Shown here piece by piece: positions 28,976-37,306 of a stretch of 64,000 nt of DNA (position 1 is the first letter of the stretch; every line of letters begins with the position of its first letter). Under the pieces are notes generated by a model. That model searched no databases, was not told the DNA's origin, and saw only the letters and a program-made list of their open reading frames with translations. Both the position numbers and the translations under genes were made by a program. This DNA comes from Streptomyces sp. YIM 121038 (GTDB taxonomy: Bacteria; Actinomycetota; Actinomycetes; Streptomycetales; Streptomycetaceae): assembly GCF_006088715.1 (NCBI RefSeq), contig NZ_CP030771.1, forward strand, positions 6,811,001 through 6,875,000. Reading direction: 5' to 3'.

Positions 28976-29502
28976 TTGTCGTCCCCCTCGCCGTTGCCTT
29001 CGGCGCCCTTCTCCGTCAGCAGGTACGCGTGCGCCGCGCCCGCGGCGGCGACGGACGCGAGCAGCCGGGCCAGCTCGCCCGGCGCGTCCAGGAGCTGCTT
29101 GCCGCGCCGCCGGGCCAGCTCGCGCTCGGCCGCCGCGAGCAGGCGCAGGGCGTCCTTGCGGTCGCCGGGCACGGGCGGCTCGGCCGCGCGCTCCGAGGCG
29201 GCCGGGGCCGGCTTCGGCCCGCCGTCCGCGAAGGCCTTCGCGTGCCGGGCCACCTCATCCCGCAGCGGCCGCAGCCGGGCGGACAGGGGGGCGTGGGCCG
29301 CGATCACGGCGTCGTAGCGGCGGAGCAGCTCGGCGCTGTCGCGGGCCGCCCGGGCGCGCAGCCGCTCGGCGTCGGCGGAGCGCCCGTCGCCGGACCCGGC
29401 GTCCGAGCAGCCGGTGAGCAGCACCGCGCCGGCGGTCCCGGCGAGCAGACTTCTGCGGCGCGGCCCGGGTCGGGACCGCGAGAGGGTGGGATACGACGGC
29501 AC
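28972..29502 (-). CDS. Predicted lipoprotein, hypothetical
   Basis: A 176-residue exported protein. The N-terminus has a twin-arginine-like RRRSLLAG, a hydrophobic stretch and the lipobox LLTGC, so Cys 32 should be lipid-modified. The mature part is helical and rich in Ala, Arg and Glu, with no enzyme motif. GTG at 29502 follows GAGGAC. It is the first gene of a two-gene unit with the DUF4439 protein, and the two probably work together at the membrane. Confidence 0.75.
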   Translation of the reverse strand: MPSYPTLSRSRPGPRRRSLLAGTAGAVLLTGCSDAGSGDGRSADAERLRARAARDSAELLRRYDAVIAAHAPLSARLRPLRDEVARHAKAFADGGPKPAPAASERAAEPPVPGDRKDALRLLAAAERELARRRGKQLLDAPGELARLLASVAAAGAAHAYLLTEKGAEGNGEGDDK

Positions 29503-29776
29503 GGCGGGCGTCCTCGGGAGGCGGGCCGGGAGGGCGCGGGGCAGGGCGTCCCTCGGACGGCGAACGGTGGCGGCGGCACAGAACGGGCCGAGGCCCGGTG
29601 ATCACCGTACCTTCGCGCCCTCCTCGCACGCGTGACCGGCTCGGTCCCGCACGCGCGTACGGAGCCGGGGGACGGGCACCCGGCCCGGTGGACGGCAACA
29701 CCCTCCCGGACCGGATACCCTTTGACCAGACACGCGACGATCCCACAACAGCACACGCGGCCGAGGAGTCACCCGG

Positions 29777-30286
29777 ATGAGCACCACCCAGAGCGAGAGG
29801 CTGCGGGAACTGCTGGAACCGCTCGTCAGCTCCCAGGACCTGGATCTCGAAGAGATCGAAGTGGCCTCGGTCGGACGCAAGCGGGTGCTGCGAGTCGTCG
29901 TCGACTCCGAGGACGGCGTGGATCTGGACCGCATCGCGGATGTGAGCCGTGCGCTCTCCGCGAAGCTCGACGAGACCGACGCGATGGGCGAGGGTGAGTA
30001 CACCCTGGAGGTCGGTTCCCCGGGCGCCGAGCGCCCGCTCAAGGAGCAGCGCCACTACGAGCGCGCCATCGGGCGCCTCGCCCGCATCCAGCCCGCCGAC
30101 GGCGCCGACGTGGTCGCGCGCATCGTCGGGGTGGACGACGAGGGCGTCGACCTGGAGGTGCCCGGCGTGAAGGGGCGCAAGCCCACCGCCCGCAGGCTGG
30201 CCTTCGGCGACATCGTCAAGGCGCGCGTGGAAGTCGAGTTCAGCCGCAAGGACGACAAGAACATGAAGGAAGAGGAGGAGGCGTAG
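29777..30286 (+). CDS. rimP: Ribosome maturation factor RimP
   Basis: A 169-residue protein needed for 30S subunit maturation. The N-terminal domain ([21 protein letters not shown]) is followed by [30 protein letters not shown] and [14 protein letters not shown], the hallmark of RimP. The C-terminal SH3-like domain ends in an acidic KEEEEA tail. It opens the rimP-nusA-ylxR-infB block. The last codons contain GAGGAGGAG, which is the ribosome site for nusA two bases downstream of its stop. Confidence 0.94.
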   Translation: MSTTQSERLRELLEPLVSSQDLDLEEIEVASVGRKRVLRVVVDSEDGVDLDRIADVSRALSAKLDETDAMGEGEYTLEVGSPGAERPLKEQRHYERAIGRLARIQPADGADVVARIVGVDDEGVDLEVPGVKGRKPTARRLAFGDIVKARVEVEFSRKDDKNMKEEEEA

Positions 30287-30288
30287 CC

Positions 30289-31287
30289 GTGGACATCGAC
30301 ATGAGTGCCCTGCGGGGCCTGGTGCGGGAGAAGGAGATCTCCTTCGACCTGCTGGTCGAGGCGATCGAGTCGGCCCTCCTCATCGCCTACCACCGCACCG
30401 AGGGAAGCCGCCGCCACGCGCGCGTGAAGCTCGACCGGGAGACCGGGCACGTGACGGTCTGGGCGAAGGAGGACCCGGAGGACATCGAGGAGGGCCAGGA
30501 GGCCCGCGAGTTCGACGACACTCCGTCCGACTTCGGCCGGATCGCGGCCACCACCGCCAAGCAGGTCATCCTGCAGCGGCTGCGCGACGCCGAGGACGAC
30601 GCGACGCTCGGCGAGTACGCCGGGCGCGAGGGCGACATCGTCACCGGTGTGGTGCAGCAGGGGCGCGACCCCAAGAACGTGCTCGTCGACATCGGCAAGC
30701 TCGAGGCCATCCTGCCCGCCCAGGAGCAGGTGCCGGGCGAGGAGTACCCGCACGGCATGCGCCTGCGCAGCTACGTGGTCCGGGTGGCCAAGGGCGTGCG
30801 CGGCCCGTCCGTGACGCTCTCGCGCACGCACCCGAACCTGGTCAAGAAGCTGTTCGCGCTCGAGGTCCCCGAGATCGCCGACGGCTCCGTGGAGATCGCC
30901 GCCATCGCGCGCGAGGCCGGGCACCGCACCAAGATCGCGGTCCGCTCGACCCGCTCCGGGCTGAACGCCAAGGGCGCCTGCATCGGCCCGATGGGCAGCC
31001 GCGTGCGCAATGTGATGGGCGAGCTCAACGGCGAGAAGATCGACATCGTCGACTGGTCGGAGGACCCGGGGGAGATGGTCGCCCACGCGCTGTCCCCGGC
31101 CCGGGTCAGCAAGGTCGAGATCGTCGACCTGTCCGGCCGCTCCGCCCGGGTGACGGTCCCGGACTACCAGCTGTCCCTGGCCATCGGCAAGGAGGGCCAG
31201 AACGCCCGCCTCGCCGCCCGGCTCACCGGCTGGCGGATCGACATCCGTCCGGACACCGAGCAGCCGGGCCAGGACGGCGGGAACTGA
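30289..31287 (+). CDS. nusA: Transcription termination/antitermination factor NusA
   Basis: A 332-residue NusA with an N-terminal RNA-polymerase-binding domain (1-110), an S1 domain ([20 protein letters not shown], about 118-190), and KH1 and KH2 ([18 protein letters not shown] and [19 protein letters not shown]). It lacks the C-terminal acidic repeats of the E. coli protein, as is normal in actinobacteria. The GTG start uses the purine-rich end of rimP as its ribosome site. A strong hairpin follows the gene before ylxR. Confidence 0.95.
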   Translation: MDIDMSALRGLVREKEISFDLLVEAIESALLIAYHRTEGSRRHARVKLDRETGHVTVWAKEDPEDIEEGQEAREFDDTPSDFGRIAATTAKQVILQRLRDAEDDATLGEYAGREGDIVTGVVQQGRDPKNVLVDIGKLEAILPAQEQVPGEEYPHGMRLRSYVVRVAKGVRGPSVTLSRTHPNLVKKLFALEVPEIADGSVEIAAIAREAGHRTKIAVRSTRSGLNAKGACIGPMGSRVRNVMGELNGEKIDIVDWSEDPGEMVAHALSPARVSKVEIVDLSGRSARVTVPDYQLSLAIGKEGQNARLAARLTGWRIDIRPDTEQPGQDGGN

Positions 31288-31292
31288 CCTTC

Positions 31293-31344
31293 GCGAGGGG
31301 GGATCGCGCGGGTCCGGAAATCCGGTTGCGCGAGCCCCCCTCGC
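31293..31344 (+). terminator. Strong hairpin between nusA and ylxR (terminator or attenuator)
   Basis: GCGAGGGGGG (31293-31302) pairs with CCCCCCTCGC (31335-31344). Inside, CGCGC pairs with GCGCG, and CCGGA with TCCGG around an A-rich turn. No T-tract follows. It lies within a block normally transcribed together, so it may be a partial terminator controlled by NusA itself. Confidence 0.7.
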
Positions 31345-31428
31345 CCTGGTCACGTTACTGATCAAGACAACAACCGTTCGATTCTTGCCCCAAAGGGGTG
31401 AGGTCGGTACGGGGAGGTAGACTTAAGC

Positions 31429-31728
31429 GTGTCTGGCCGGACGCAAGCCCGCGCATGCCCTGAGCGCACCTGTGTGGGGTGCCGGGAGCGAGCGGCCAAG
31501 GACGAGCTGCTGCGGATCGTGGCGATCGAGGGCACCTGTGTCCCCGATCCACGCGGTACGCTGCCCGGCCGGGGTGCGTATGTACACCCCGCCCTGGTCT
31601 GTCTCGACCTGGCGGTCCGCCGCCGGGCGTTCCCGCGGGCCTTCCGGCTCCAGGGACCGCTCGACACGGCGGAGCTGCGCGGGAATCTCGAGGCGGCCGA
31701 GACCGTTGCCGAGCAGGCAACACCGTAA
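31429..31728 (+). CDS. ylxR: YlxR family RNA-binding protein (DUF448)
   Basis: A 99-residue protein with the family signature RTCVGCRERAAKDELLRIV and GRGAYVHPALVCLDLAVRRRAF. YlxR proteins are small basic RNA- or DNA-binding factors of the nusA-infB operon; in some bacteria the protein binds the RNase P RNA subunit. GTG at 31429 follows GGGGAGGT by about 10 bases. Confidence 0.9.
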   Translation: MSGRTQARACPERTCVGCRERAAKDELLRIVAIEGTCVPDPRGTLPGRGAYVHPALVCLDLAVRRRAFPRAFRLQGPLDTAELRGNLEAAETVAEQATP

Positions 31729-31792
31729 GACGTGCCGCACGGAGCCCCTGTGCGGTCCTGGTACCTCGCGAGTTGGAAGTAGGTCGAGATTG

Positions 31793-31837
31793 CGATGAGC
31801 ACTCGATGAGTACGCGATGAGTACGCCCATGAAGTAG
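31793..31837 (+). repeat. Three tandem 11-bp units forming overlapping minicistrons upstream of infB
   Basis: Units CGATGAGCACT (31793), CGATGAGTACG (31804) and CGATGAGTACG (31815) follow each other without gap. Each holds an ATG, and because 11 is one less than a multiple of three, each ATG overlaps the stop of the previous mini-ORF as ATGA. The ORFs read Met-Ser-Thr-Arg-stop, Met-Ser-Thr-Arg-stop and Met-Ser-Thr-Pro-Met-Lys-stop. The last ends 38 bases before the infB GTG. They may tune infB translation or be a chance duplication. Confidence 0.55.
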
Positions 31838-31875
31838 CGACGGTCCGGCGGTAACCCGGACCTAAAAGGAGCGAA

Positions 31876-34800
31876 GTGGCTAAGGTCCGGGTATACGAAC
31901 TCGCCAAGGAGTTCGGAGTTGAGAGCAAGGTCGTCATGGCCAAGCTCCAGGAACTCGGTGAATTCGTACGTTCGGCGTCCTCGACGATCGAGGCGCCCGT
32001 AGTACGCAAACTGACTGACGCACTGCAGCAGGGCAACGGCTCCGGCAAGCCCGCCCCGCGCAAGTCCGCCGCGAAGCCCGCGGCACCGTCCCCCGCGCAG
32101 GCCGCCCGTCCGGGTCCGGCCGCGCCCAAGCCCGCGCCGCGTCCGGCGGCCGCGGAGAGCCCGGCCAAGCCCGCGGCCGCCCCGGCGACCCCGGGTCCGC
32201 GTCCGACGCCGGGCCCGAAGCCGCCCGCGCCGAAGCCGGCTCCGGCCGCGCCCGCGGCTCCGGCTCCGGCCGCTCCGGCCCCGGCCGCGCCCGAGTTCAC
32301 CGCGCCGCCGTCGCCGGCCCCGGCCGCGGCGTCCTCCGGTGCTCCGGCCGCGCCGCGCCCCGGCGCCCGTCCCGGTGCCCCGAAGCCCGGTGGCGCCCGT
32401 CCGGCGCCCGGCCAGGGTCAGCGTGGCGGCGACCGTCAGGGTGCTCCGCGCCCCGGCGGCCAGGGTGGCGCCCCGCGTCCGGGCGGTGCCCGTCCCGCGG
32501 GTCCGCGTCCGGGTAACAACCCCTTCACGTCCGGCGGCTCCACCGGCATGGCGCGCCCGCAGGCGCCCCGTCCCGGCGGTGCCCCGCGTCCCGGCGGCGG
32601 CCAGGGCGGCCCCGGCGGCGCCCCGCGCCCGCAGGGCCAGGGCGGTCCCGGCGGCGCTCCCCGTCCGCAGGGCCAGGGCGGTCCCCGCCCGACCCCGGGC
32701 GGCATGCCCCGTCCGCAGGCCCCGCGTCCCGGCGGCGGCCCCGGCGGCAACCGTCCGAACCCGGGCATGATGCCGCAGCGTCCCGCCGCGGGCCCGCGTC
32801 CCGGCGGTGGCCCCGGTGGCGGCCGCGGTCCCGGCGGCGGTGGCCGTCCGGGCGGTGGCGGCGGCGGTCGTCCCGGCTTCGCCGGTCGTCCGGGTGGTCC
32901 CGGTGGCGGCGGCGGCTTCGCCGGTCGTCCCGGTGGTCCCGGTGGCGGCGGCGGTCGTCCGGGTGGTCCCGGTGGCGGCGGCGGTGGCTTCGGCGGCCGT
33001 CCCGGCTTCGGTGGCCGTCCGGGTGGTCCCGGTGGCCGTGGTGGCACGCAGGGCGCCTTCGGCCGTCCCGGCGGTCCCGCGCGTCGCGGTCGCAAGTCGA
33101 AGCGGCAGAGGCGCCAGGAGTACGAGGCCATGCAGGCCCCGTCGGTCGGCGGCGTGATGCTGCCCCGCGGCAACGGCGAGACCGTTCGCCTGTCGCGCGG
33201 TGCCTCCCTCACCGACTTCGCCGAGAAGATCAACGCCAACCCGGCGTCGCTCGTCGCGGTGATGATGAACCTCGGCGAGATGGTCACGGCCACGCAGTCC
33301 GTCTCCGACGAGACGCTGCAGCTCCTCGGCGACGAGATGAACTACACGGTTCAGATCGTCAGCCCCGAGGAGGAGGACCGCGAGCTGCTCGAGTCGTTCT
33401 CCATCGAGTTCGGCGAGGACGAGGGCGGCGAAGACGCGCTCATGTCCCGTCCGCCGGTCGTGACCGTCATGGGTCACGTCGACCACGGTAAGACCCGCCT
33501 GCTCGACGCCATCCGCAAGACGAACGTCGTCGCGGGCGAGGCCGGTGGCATCACCCAGCACATCGGTGCCTACCAGGTCGCCACCGAGGTCAACGGCGAA
33601 GAGCGCGCGATCACCTTCATCGACACCCCGGGTCACGAGGCGTTCACCGCCATGCGTGCCCGTGGTGCGAAGTCCACCGACATCGCGATCCTCGTGGTCG
33701 CGGCCAACGACGGTGTGATGCCCCAGACGATCGAGGCGCTGAACCACGCCAAGGCGGCCGACGTGCCGATCGTGGTCGCGGTCAACAAGATCGACGTCGA
33801 GGGCGCCGACCCGACCAAGGTGCGCGGTCAGCTCACCGAGTTCGGTCTGGTGGCCGAGGAGTACGGCGGCGACACGATGTTCGTCGACATCTCCGCCAAG
33901 CAGGGTCTGCACATCGACTCCCTGCTTGAGGCCGTGGTCCTGACCGCGGACGCCTCGCTCGACCTGCGGGCCAACCCGGAGCAGGACGCGCAGGGCATCG
34001 CGATCGAGGCCCACCTGGACAAGGGCCGCGGCGCCGTCGCGACCGTCCTGGTCCAGCGCGGTACGCTCCGCGTCGGCGACACGATGGTCGCCGGTGACGC
34101 GTACGGCCGTGTCCGCGCGATGCTCGACGACAAGGGCGAGAACGTGGAAGAGGCGGGTCCGTCGACCCCGGTCCTCGTCCTCGGTCTCACCAACGTCCCG
34201 GGCGCGGGCGACAACTTCCTGGTGGTCGACGAGGACCGTACGGCCCGTCAGATCGCCGAGAAGCGCGCCGCCCGCGAGCGCAACGCCGCGTTCGCCAAGC
34301 GCGTCCGCCGCGTCTCGCTCGAGGACCTGGACAAGGTGCTCAAGGCCGGCGAGATCCAGCAGCTCAACCTCATCATCAAGGGTGACGCTTCTGGTTCCGT
34401 CGAGGCCCTGGAGTCCTCCCTGCTCCAGCTGGACGTCGGCGAGGAGGTCGACATCCGCGTGCTGCACCGCGGCGTGGGTGCGGTCACCGAGTCGGACATC
34501 GACCTGGCCATGGGCTCCGACGCCATCGTCATCGGCTTCAACGTCCGTGCGGCGGGCCGTGCCGCGCAGATGGCGGAGCGCGAGGGCGTCGACGTCCGCT
34601 ACTACTCGGTGATCTACCAGGCCATCGAGGAGATCGAGGCGGCCCTCAAGGGCATGCTCAAGCCGGAGTACGAAGAGGTCGAGCTCGGCACGGCGGAGAT
34701 CCGCGAGGTCTTCCGCTCGTCCAAGCTGGGCAACATCGCGGGTGTGCTCATCCGCTCCGGCGAGGTCAAGCGCAACACCAAGGCGCGCCTCATCCGCGAC

Positions 34801-34971
34801 GGCAAGGTCATCGCGGAGGAGCTCAACATCGTCGGTCTGCGTCGCTTCAAGGACGACGTCACCGAGATCCGCGAAGGGTTCGAGGGCGGTATCAACCTCG
34901 GCAACTTCAACGACATCAAGGTCGACGACGTCATCGCGACGTACGAGATGCGCGAGAAGCCGCGGGCTTAG
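31876..34971 (+). CDS. infB: Translation initiation factor IF-2
   Basis: A 1031-residue GTPase that delivers initiator tRNA to the 30S subunit. The N-terminal IF2N domain starts [17 protein letters not shown]. Residues about 55-405 are a low-complexity linker, first Pro/Ala-rich, then Gly/Arg/Pro-rich with repeated GRPGGPGG and FAGRPG units. A second IF2N-like domain follows ([20 protein letters not shown]). The G domain has GHVDHGKT at about 533-540, DTPGHEAF and NKID. Domains II to IV follow to the C-terminus. GTG at 31876 follows AAGGAG by 3-4 bases. Confidence 0.97.
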   Translation: MAKVRVYELAKEFGVESKVVMAKLQELGEFVRSASSTIEAPVVRKLTDALQQGNGSGKPAPRKSAAKPAAPSPAQAARPGPAAPKPAPRPAAAESPAKPAAAPATPGPRPTPGPKPPAPKPAPAAPAAPAPAAPAPAAPEFTAPPSPAPAAASSGAPAAPRPGARPGAPKPGGARPAPGQGQRGGDRQGAPRPGGQGGAPRPGGARPAGPRPGNNPFTSGGSTGMARPQAPRPGGAPRPGGGQGGPGGAPRPQGQGGPGGAPRPQGQGGPRPTPGGMPRPQAPRPGGGPGGNRPNPGMMPQRPAAGPRPGGGPGGGRGPGGGGRPGGGGGGRPGFAGRPGGPGGGGGFAGRPGGPGGGGGRPGGPGGGGGGFGGRPGFGGRPGGPGGRGGTQGAFGRPGGPARRGRKSKRQRRQEYEAMQAPSVGGVMLPRGNGETVRLSRGASLTDFAEKINANPASLVAVMMNLGEMVTATQSVSDETLQLLGDEMNYTVQIVSPEEEDRELLESFSIEFGEDEGGEDALMSRPPVVTVMGHVDHGKTRLLDAIRKTNVVAGEAGGITQHIGAYQVATEVNGEERAITFIDTPGHEAFTAMRARGAKSTDIAILVVAANDGVMPQTIEALNHAKAADVPIVVAVNKIDVEGADPTKVRGQLTEFGLVAEEYGGDTMFVDISAKQGLHIDSLLEAVVLTADASLDLRANPEQDAQGIAIEAHLDKGRGAVATVLVQRGTLRVGDTMVAGDAYGRVRAMLDDKGENVEEAGPSTPVLVLGLTNVPGAGDNFLVVDEDRTARQIAEKRAARERNAAFAKRVRRVSLEDLDKVLKAGEIQQLNLIIKGDASGSVEALESSLLQLDVGEEVDIRVLHRGVGAVTESDIDLAMGSDAIVIGFNVRAAGRAAQMAEREGVDVRYYSVIYQAIEEIEAALKGMLKPEYEEVELGTAEIREVFRSSKLGNIAGVLIRSGEVKRNTKARLIRDGKVIAEELNIVGLRRFKDDVTEIREGFEGGINLGNFNDIKVDDVIATYEMREKPRA

Positions 34972-34980
34972 CGTTCGCAG

Positions 34981-35030
34981 GGTCGGGGGTTGCTCCGGGG
35001 CTTGGCCCCGGCGCGACCCCCGACCCCTTT
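34981..35030 (+). terminator. Hairpin plus T-run after infB
   Basis: GGTCGGGGGT (34981-34990) pairs with ACCCCCGACC (35016-35025), and the inner CCGGGGC pairs with GCCCCGG (34995-35001 with 35005-35011). The stem is followed by CCTTTTC, so this is one of the few hairpins here with a short T-run, as in a classical intrinsic terminator. Confidence 0.8.
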
Positions 35031-35032
35031 TC

Positions 35033-35098
35033 GGCGCTCCGCGCCTCGTCCTCGAACGCCGGACGGGCTATGAACAGCCCCTCCGGCGTTTGAGGAGC
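35033..35098 (+). repeat. Dispersed intergenic repeat with stem-loop, copy 3, plus an inverted half copy
   Basis: A GGCGC-TCC-GCGCC stem-loop (35033-35045) precedes the 24-base core at 35046-35069. Six bases later the sequence turns back on itself: 35076-35090 is the inverted complement of 35055-35069 with one mismatch, so the two halves form a large palindrome. The following GGGGTCCGGGGCGGAGCCCC is another hairpin. Confidence 0.75.
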
Positions 35099-35181
35099 GG
35101 GGTCCGGGGCGGAGCCCCAGGAAACGGGACGGGTAGGGGCGGCGGGGGCGAAATCCCGTCGAGCGATCCGCCCGTTCGTTG

Positions 35182-35187
35182 TACCGT
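35182..35187 (+). promoter_or_regulatory. Possible -10 box upstream of ylxP
   Basis: TACCGT fits TANNNT and lies 5 bases before an in-frame GTG (35193) and 65 bases before the preferred ATG (35253). After the strong hairpins behind infB, a separate promoter for ylxP-rbfA-truB is reasonable. Confidence 0.35.
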
Positions 35188-35252
35188 TCTGGGTGACCCC
35201 GCCGCGCACTGGCGGGCCACCGATCCCGGACCGGCGGGTTATCCGGGCACAC

Positions 35253-35549
35253 ATGTTTGTGGGGACGCTGTCCTTCGACCTGCTCCTCGGCGACGTACAT
35301 TCGCTGAAGGAGAAACGCTCCCTCGTCCGCCCGATCGTGGCGGAACTCCAGCGGAAGTACGCGGTGAGCGCGGCCGAGGTCGGCCACCAGGAACTGCACC
35401 GCAGGAGTGAGATCGGCATCGCGCTGGTCTCCGGGGACGCGGCGCACCTCACCGAGGTACTGGACCGGTGCGAACGGCTCGTCGCCGCCCGGCCCGAAGT
35501 GGAGCTGCTGTCGGTACGGCGGCGGTTCCACGGTGACGACGACGAATGA
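35253..35549 (+). CDS. ylxP: YlxP family protein (DUF503)
   Basis: A 98-residue protein of the infB-rbfA neighbourhood: MFVGTLSFDLLLGDVHSLKEKRSLVRP, then KYAVSAAEVGHQELHRRSEIG and LSVRRRFHGDDDE. The family is widely linked to ribosome biogenesis genes; its role is unknown. Start choice: ATG at 35253 matches where the family begins. An in-frame GTG at 35193 would add 20 residues and sits just after a -10-like box, so a longer leaderless form is possible. Confidence 0.85.
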   Translation: MFVGTLSFDLLLGDVHSLKEKRSLVRPIVAELQRKYAVSAAEVGHQELHRRSEIGIALVSGDAAHLTEVLDRCERLVAARPEVELLSVRRRFHGDDDE

Positions 35550-35596
35550 CCCCCTGAACGACCAGCGACGAGCACAGCACAGAAGGAGACGGAGCA

Positions 35597-36052
35597 GTGG
35601 CCGACAACGCGCGGGCGAAGAGGCTGGCGGACCTCATCCGAGAGGTGGTGGCCCAGAAGCTGCAGCGCGGGATCAAGGACCCGCGGCTCGGCACGCATGT
35701 CACCATCACGGACACCCGGGTCACCGGTGACCTGCGGGAGGCGACCGTCTTCTACACGGTCTACGGCGACGACGAGGAGCGCGCGGCCGCGGCCGCGGGC
35801 CTGGAGAGCGCCAAGGGCGTCCTCCGCTCCGAGGTCGGGCGCGCGGCGGGTGTGAAGTTCACGCCGACGCTGACGTTCGTGGCGGACGCGCTGCCCGACA
35901 ACGCGCGGGCCATCGAGGACCTCCTCGACCGGGCGCGCGCCTCGGACGCGAAGGTCCGCGAGGCCTCCGCGGGCGCCGATTTCGCCGGTGAGGCGGACCC
36001 GTACCGCAAGCCCGGTGAGGACGAGGAAACGGACGGCGACGCCGCCTCATGA
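35597..36052 (+). CDS. rbfA: 30S ribosome-binding factor RbfA
   Basis: A 151-residue cold-shock-type assembly factor for 16S rRNA 5'-end processing. The KH-like core shows RAKRLADLIREVVAQKL, IKDPRLGTHVTITDTRVTGDL and the late GVKFTPTLTFVAD. The C-terminal 30 residues are acidic and variable. GTG at 35597 follows AAGGAG. Its stop overlaps the truB start by four bases. Confidence 0.94.
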   Translation: MADNARAKRLADLIREVVAQKLQRGIKDPRLGTHVTITDTRVTGDLREATVFYTVYGDDEERAAAAAGLESAKGVLRSEVGRAAGVKFTPTLTFVADALPDNARAIEDLLDRARASDAKVREASAGADFAGEADPYRKPGEDEETDGDAAS

Positions 36053-37011
36053 CCAAGCGCACCACCACCACGGACGAGAGGGGCGAGCGCGCAGCGCTCA
36101 CAGACAAGGGCGGCGGTGGGAGACGGGAGGACGGACTTGTCATCGTCGACAAGCCGTCCGGCTTCACTTCGCACGACGTGGTCGCCAAGATGCGGGGCAT
36201 CGCCAAGACCCGCCGCGTCGGCCACGCGGGCACCCTCGACCCGATGGCCACGGGCGTCCTCGTGCTCGGCGTCGAGCGCGCCACCAAGCTCCTCGGCCAT
36301 CTGGCGCTGACGGAGAAGGAGTACCTGGGCACGATCCGGCTCGGCCAGTCCAGCGTCACCGACGACGCCGAGGGCGAGATCACGGCCTCCACCGACGCCT
36401 CCGGCATCGGGCGGGACGCCGTCGACGCGGCCGTCGCCAAGCTCACCGGCGACATCATGCAGGTGCCGTCGAAGGTCAGCGCCATCAAGATCGACGGCAA
36501 GCGCTCGTACAAGCGGGCGCGCGAGGGCGAGGACTTCGAGATCCCGGCCCGGCCGGTGACGGTGTCGTCCTTCCAGGTGTACGACGTCCGCGCCGCGGTC
36601 GCCGAGGACGGCACGCCCGTGCTCGACCTGGTCGTGTCCGTGGTCTGCTCCTCCGGTACGTACATCCGGGCGCTCGCCCGGGACATCGGCGCGGACCTCG
36701 GCGTCGGCGGGCACCTCACGGCGCTGCGCCGCACCCGCGTGGGCCCGTACAAGCTGGACTCGGCGCGGACCCTCGACCAGCTCCAGGAGGAGCTGACGGT
36801 GATGCCGGTCGCGGACGCGGCCGGCGCGGCCTTCCCGCGCTGGGACGTGGACGCCAAGCGGGCCCGGCTGCTCGTCAACGGCGTGCGGATCGAGATGCCC
36901 GAGGAGTACGCGGGTGCGGGGGCCGTGGCCGTCTTCGATCCCGACGGACAGTTCGTGGTCCTGGCCGAGGAGTCGCGCGGCAAGGCCAAGAGCCTCGCCG
37001 TGTTCGTCTGA
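36049..37011 (+). CDS. truB: tRNA pseudouridine-55 synthase
   Basis: A 320-residue enzyme that makes pseudouridine 55 in the T loop of tRNAs. The catalytic motif GHAGTLDPMATG carries the active Asp at residue 64. VIVDKPSGFTSHDVV, VPSKVSAIKIDGKRSY and CSSGTYIRALARDIG complete the pattern. The N-terminal 25 residues are an unusual Thr/Gly/Arg-rich extension. ATGA overlap with rbfA indicates coupling. A strong hairpin ends the operon downstream. Confidence 0.95.
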   Translation: MTKRTTTTDERGERAALTDKGGGGRREDGLVIVDKPSGFTSHDVVAKMRGIAKTRRVGHAGTLDPMATGVLVLGVERATKLLGHLALTEKEYLGTIRLGQSSVTDDAEGEITASTDASGIGRDAVDAAVAKLTGDIMQVPSKVSAIKIDGKRSYKRAREGEDFEIPARPVTVSSFQVYDVRAAVAEDGTPVLDLVVSVVCSSGTYIRALARDIGADLGVGGHLTALRRTRVGPYKLDSARTLDQLQEELTVMPVADAAGAAFPRWDVDAKRARLLVNGVRIEMPEEYAGAGAVAVFDPDGQFVVLAEESRGKAKSLAVFV

Positions 37012-37095
37012 CGGCCCTCGCGCGGGCCTGCCGGGGAGCGGCGCTTTGAGCGCCGCTCAAGGCTGCTGGGCCTGACGGCACTTGGCCTTTCGCGC

Positions 37096-37129
37096 TGTGG
37101 AGCGGCGGACGACTGTCCGCCGCTCCACA
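37096..37129 (+). terminator. Perfect 15-bp hairpin ending the truB operon
   Basis: Arms 37096-37110 and 37115-37129 are perfectly complementary with the tetraloop GACT, followed by ATCCCCCC. This isolates the next gene from the translation-factor operon. Confidence 0.85.
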
Positions 37130-37306
37130 ATCCCCCCCAAGGAAGGTCTATCCACGCCCACCCGGGCTTTCACCCCTATGAGCAGGCGCTCGGAGTGAAC
37201 CACGGGAGCGGAAGGGGGCGCGTTCGGCTCGCGTTCTGTCCCGCTGATCACCGCCGACCTACGGTCGGAGGAACGGGGGTCGGGAAGCGGTCGGGGAGGT
37301 GCGCGC

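Noticed and set aside
32440..33110. Repeated GGTCGTCCC-type units that could look like a repeat array
   Set aside because: They are in-frame codons for the Gly/Arg/Pro-rich linker of IF-2, with no regular spacers, so not a CRISPR array.
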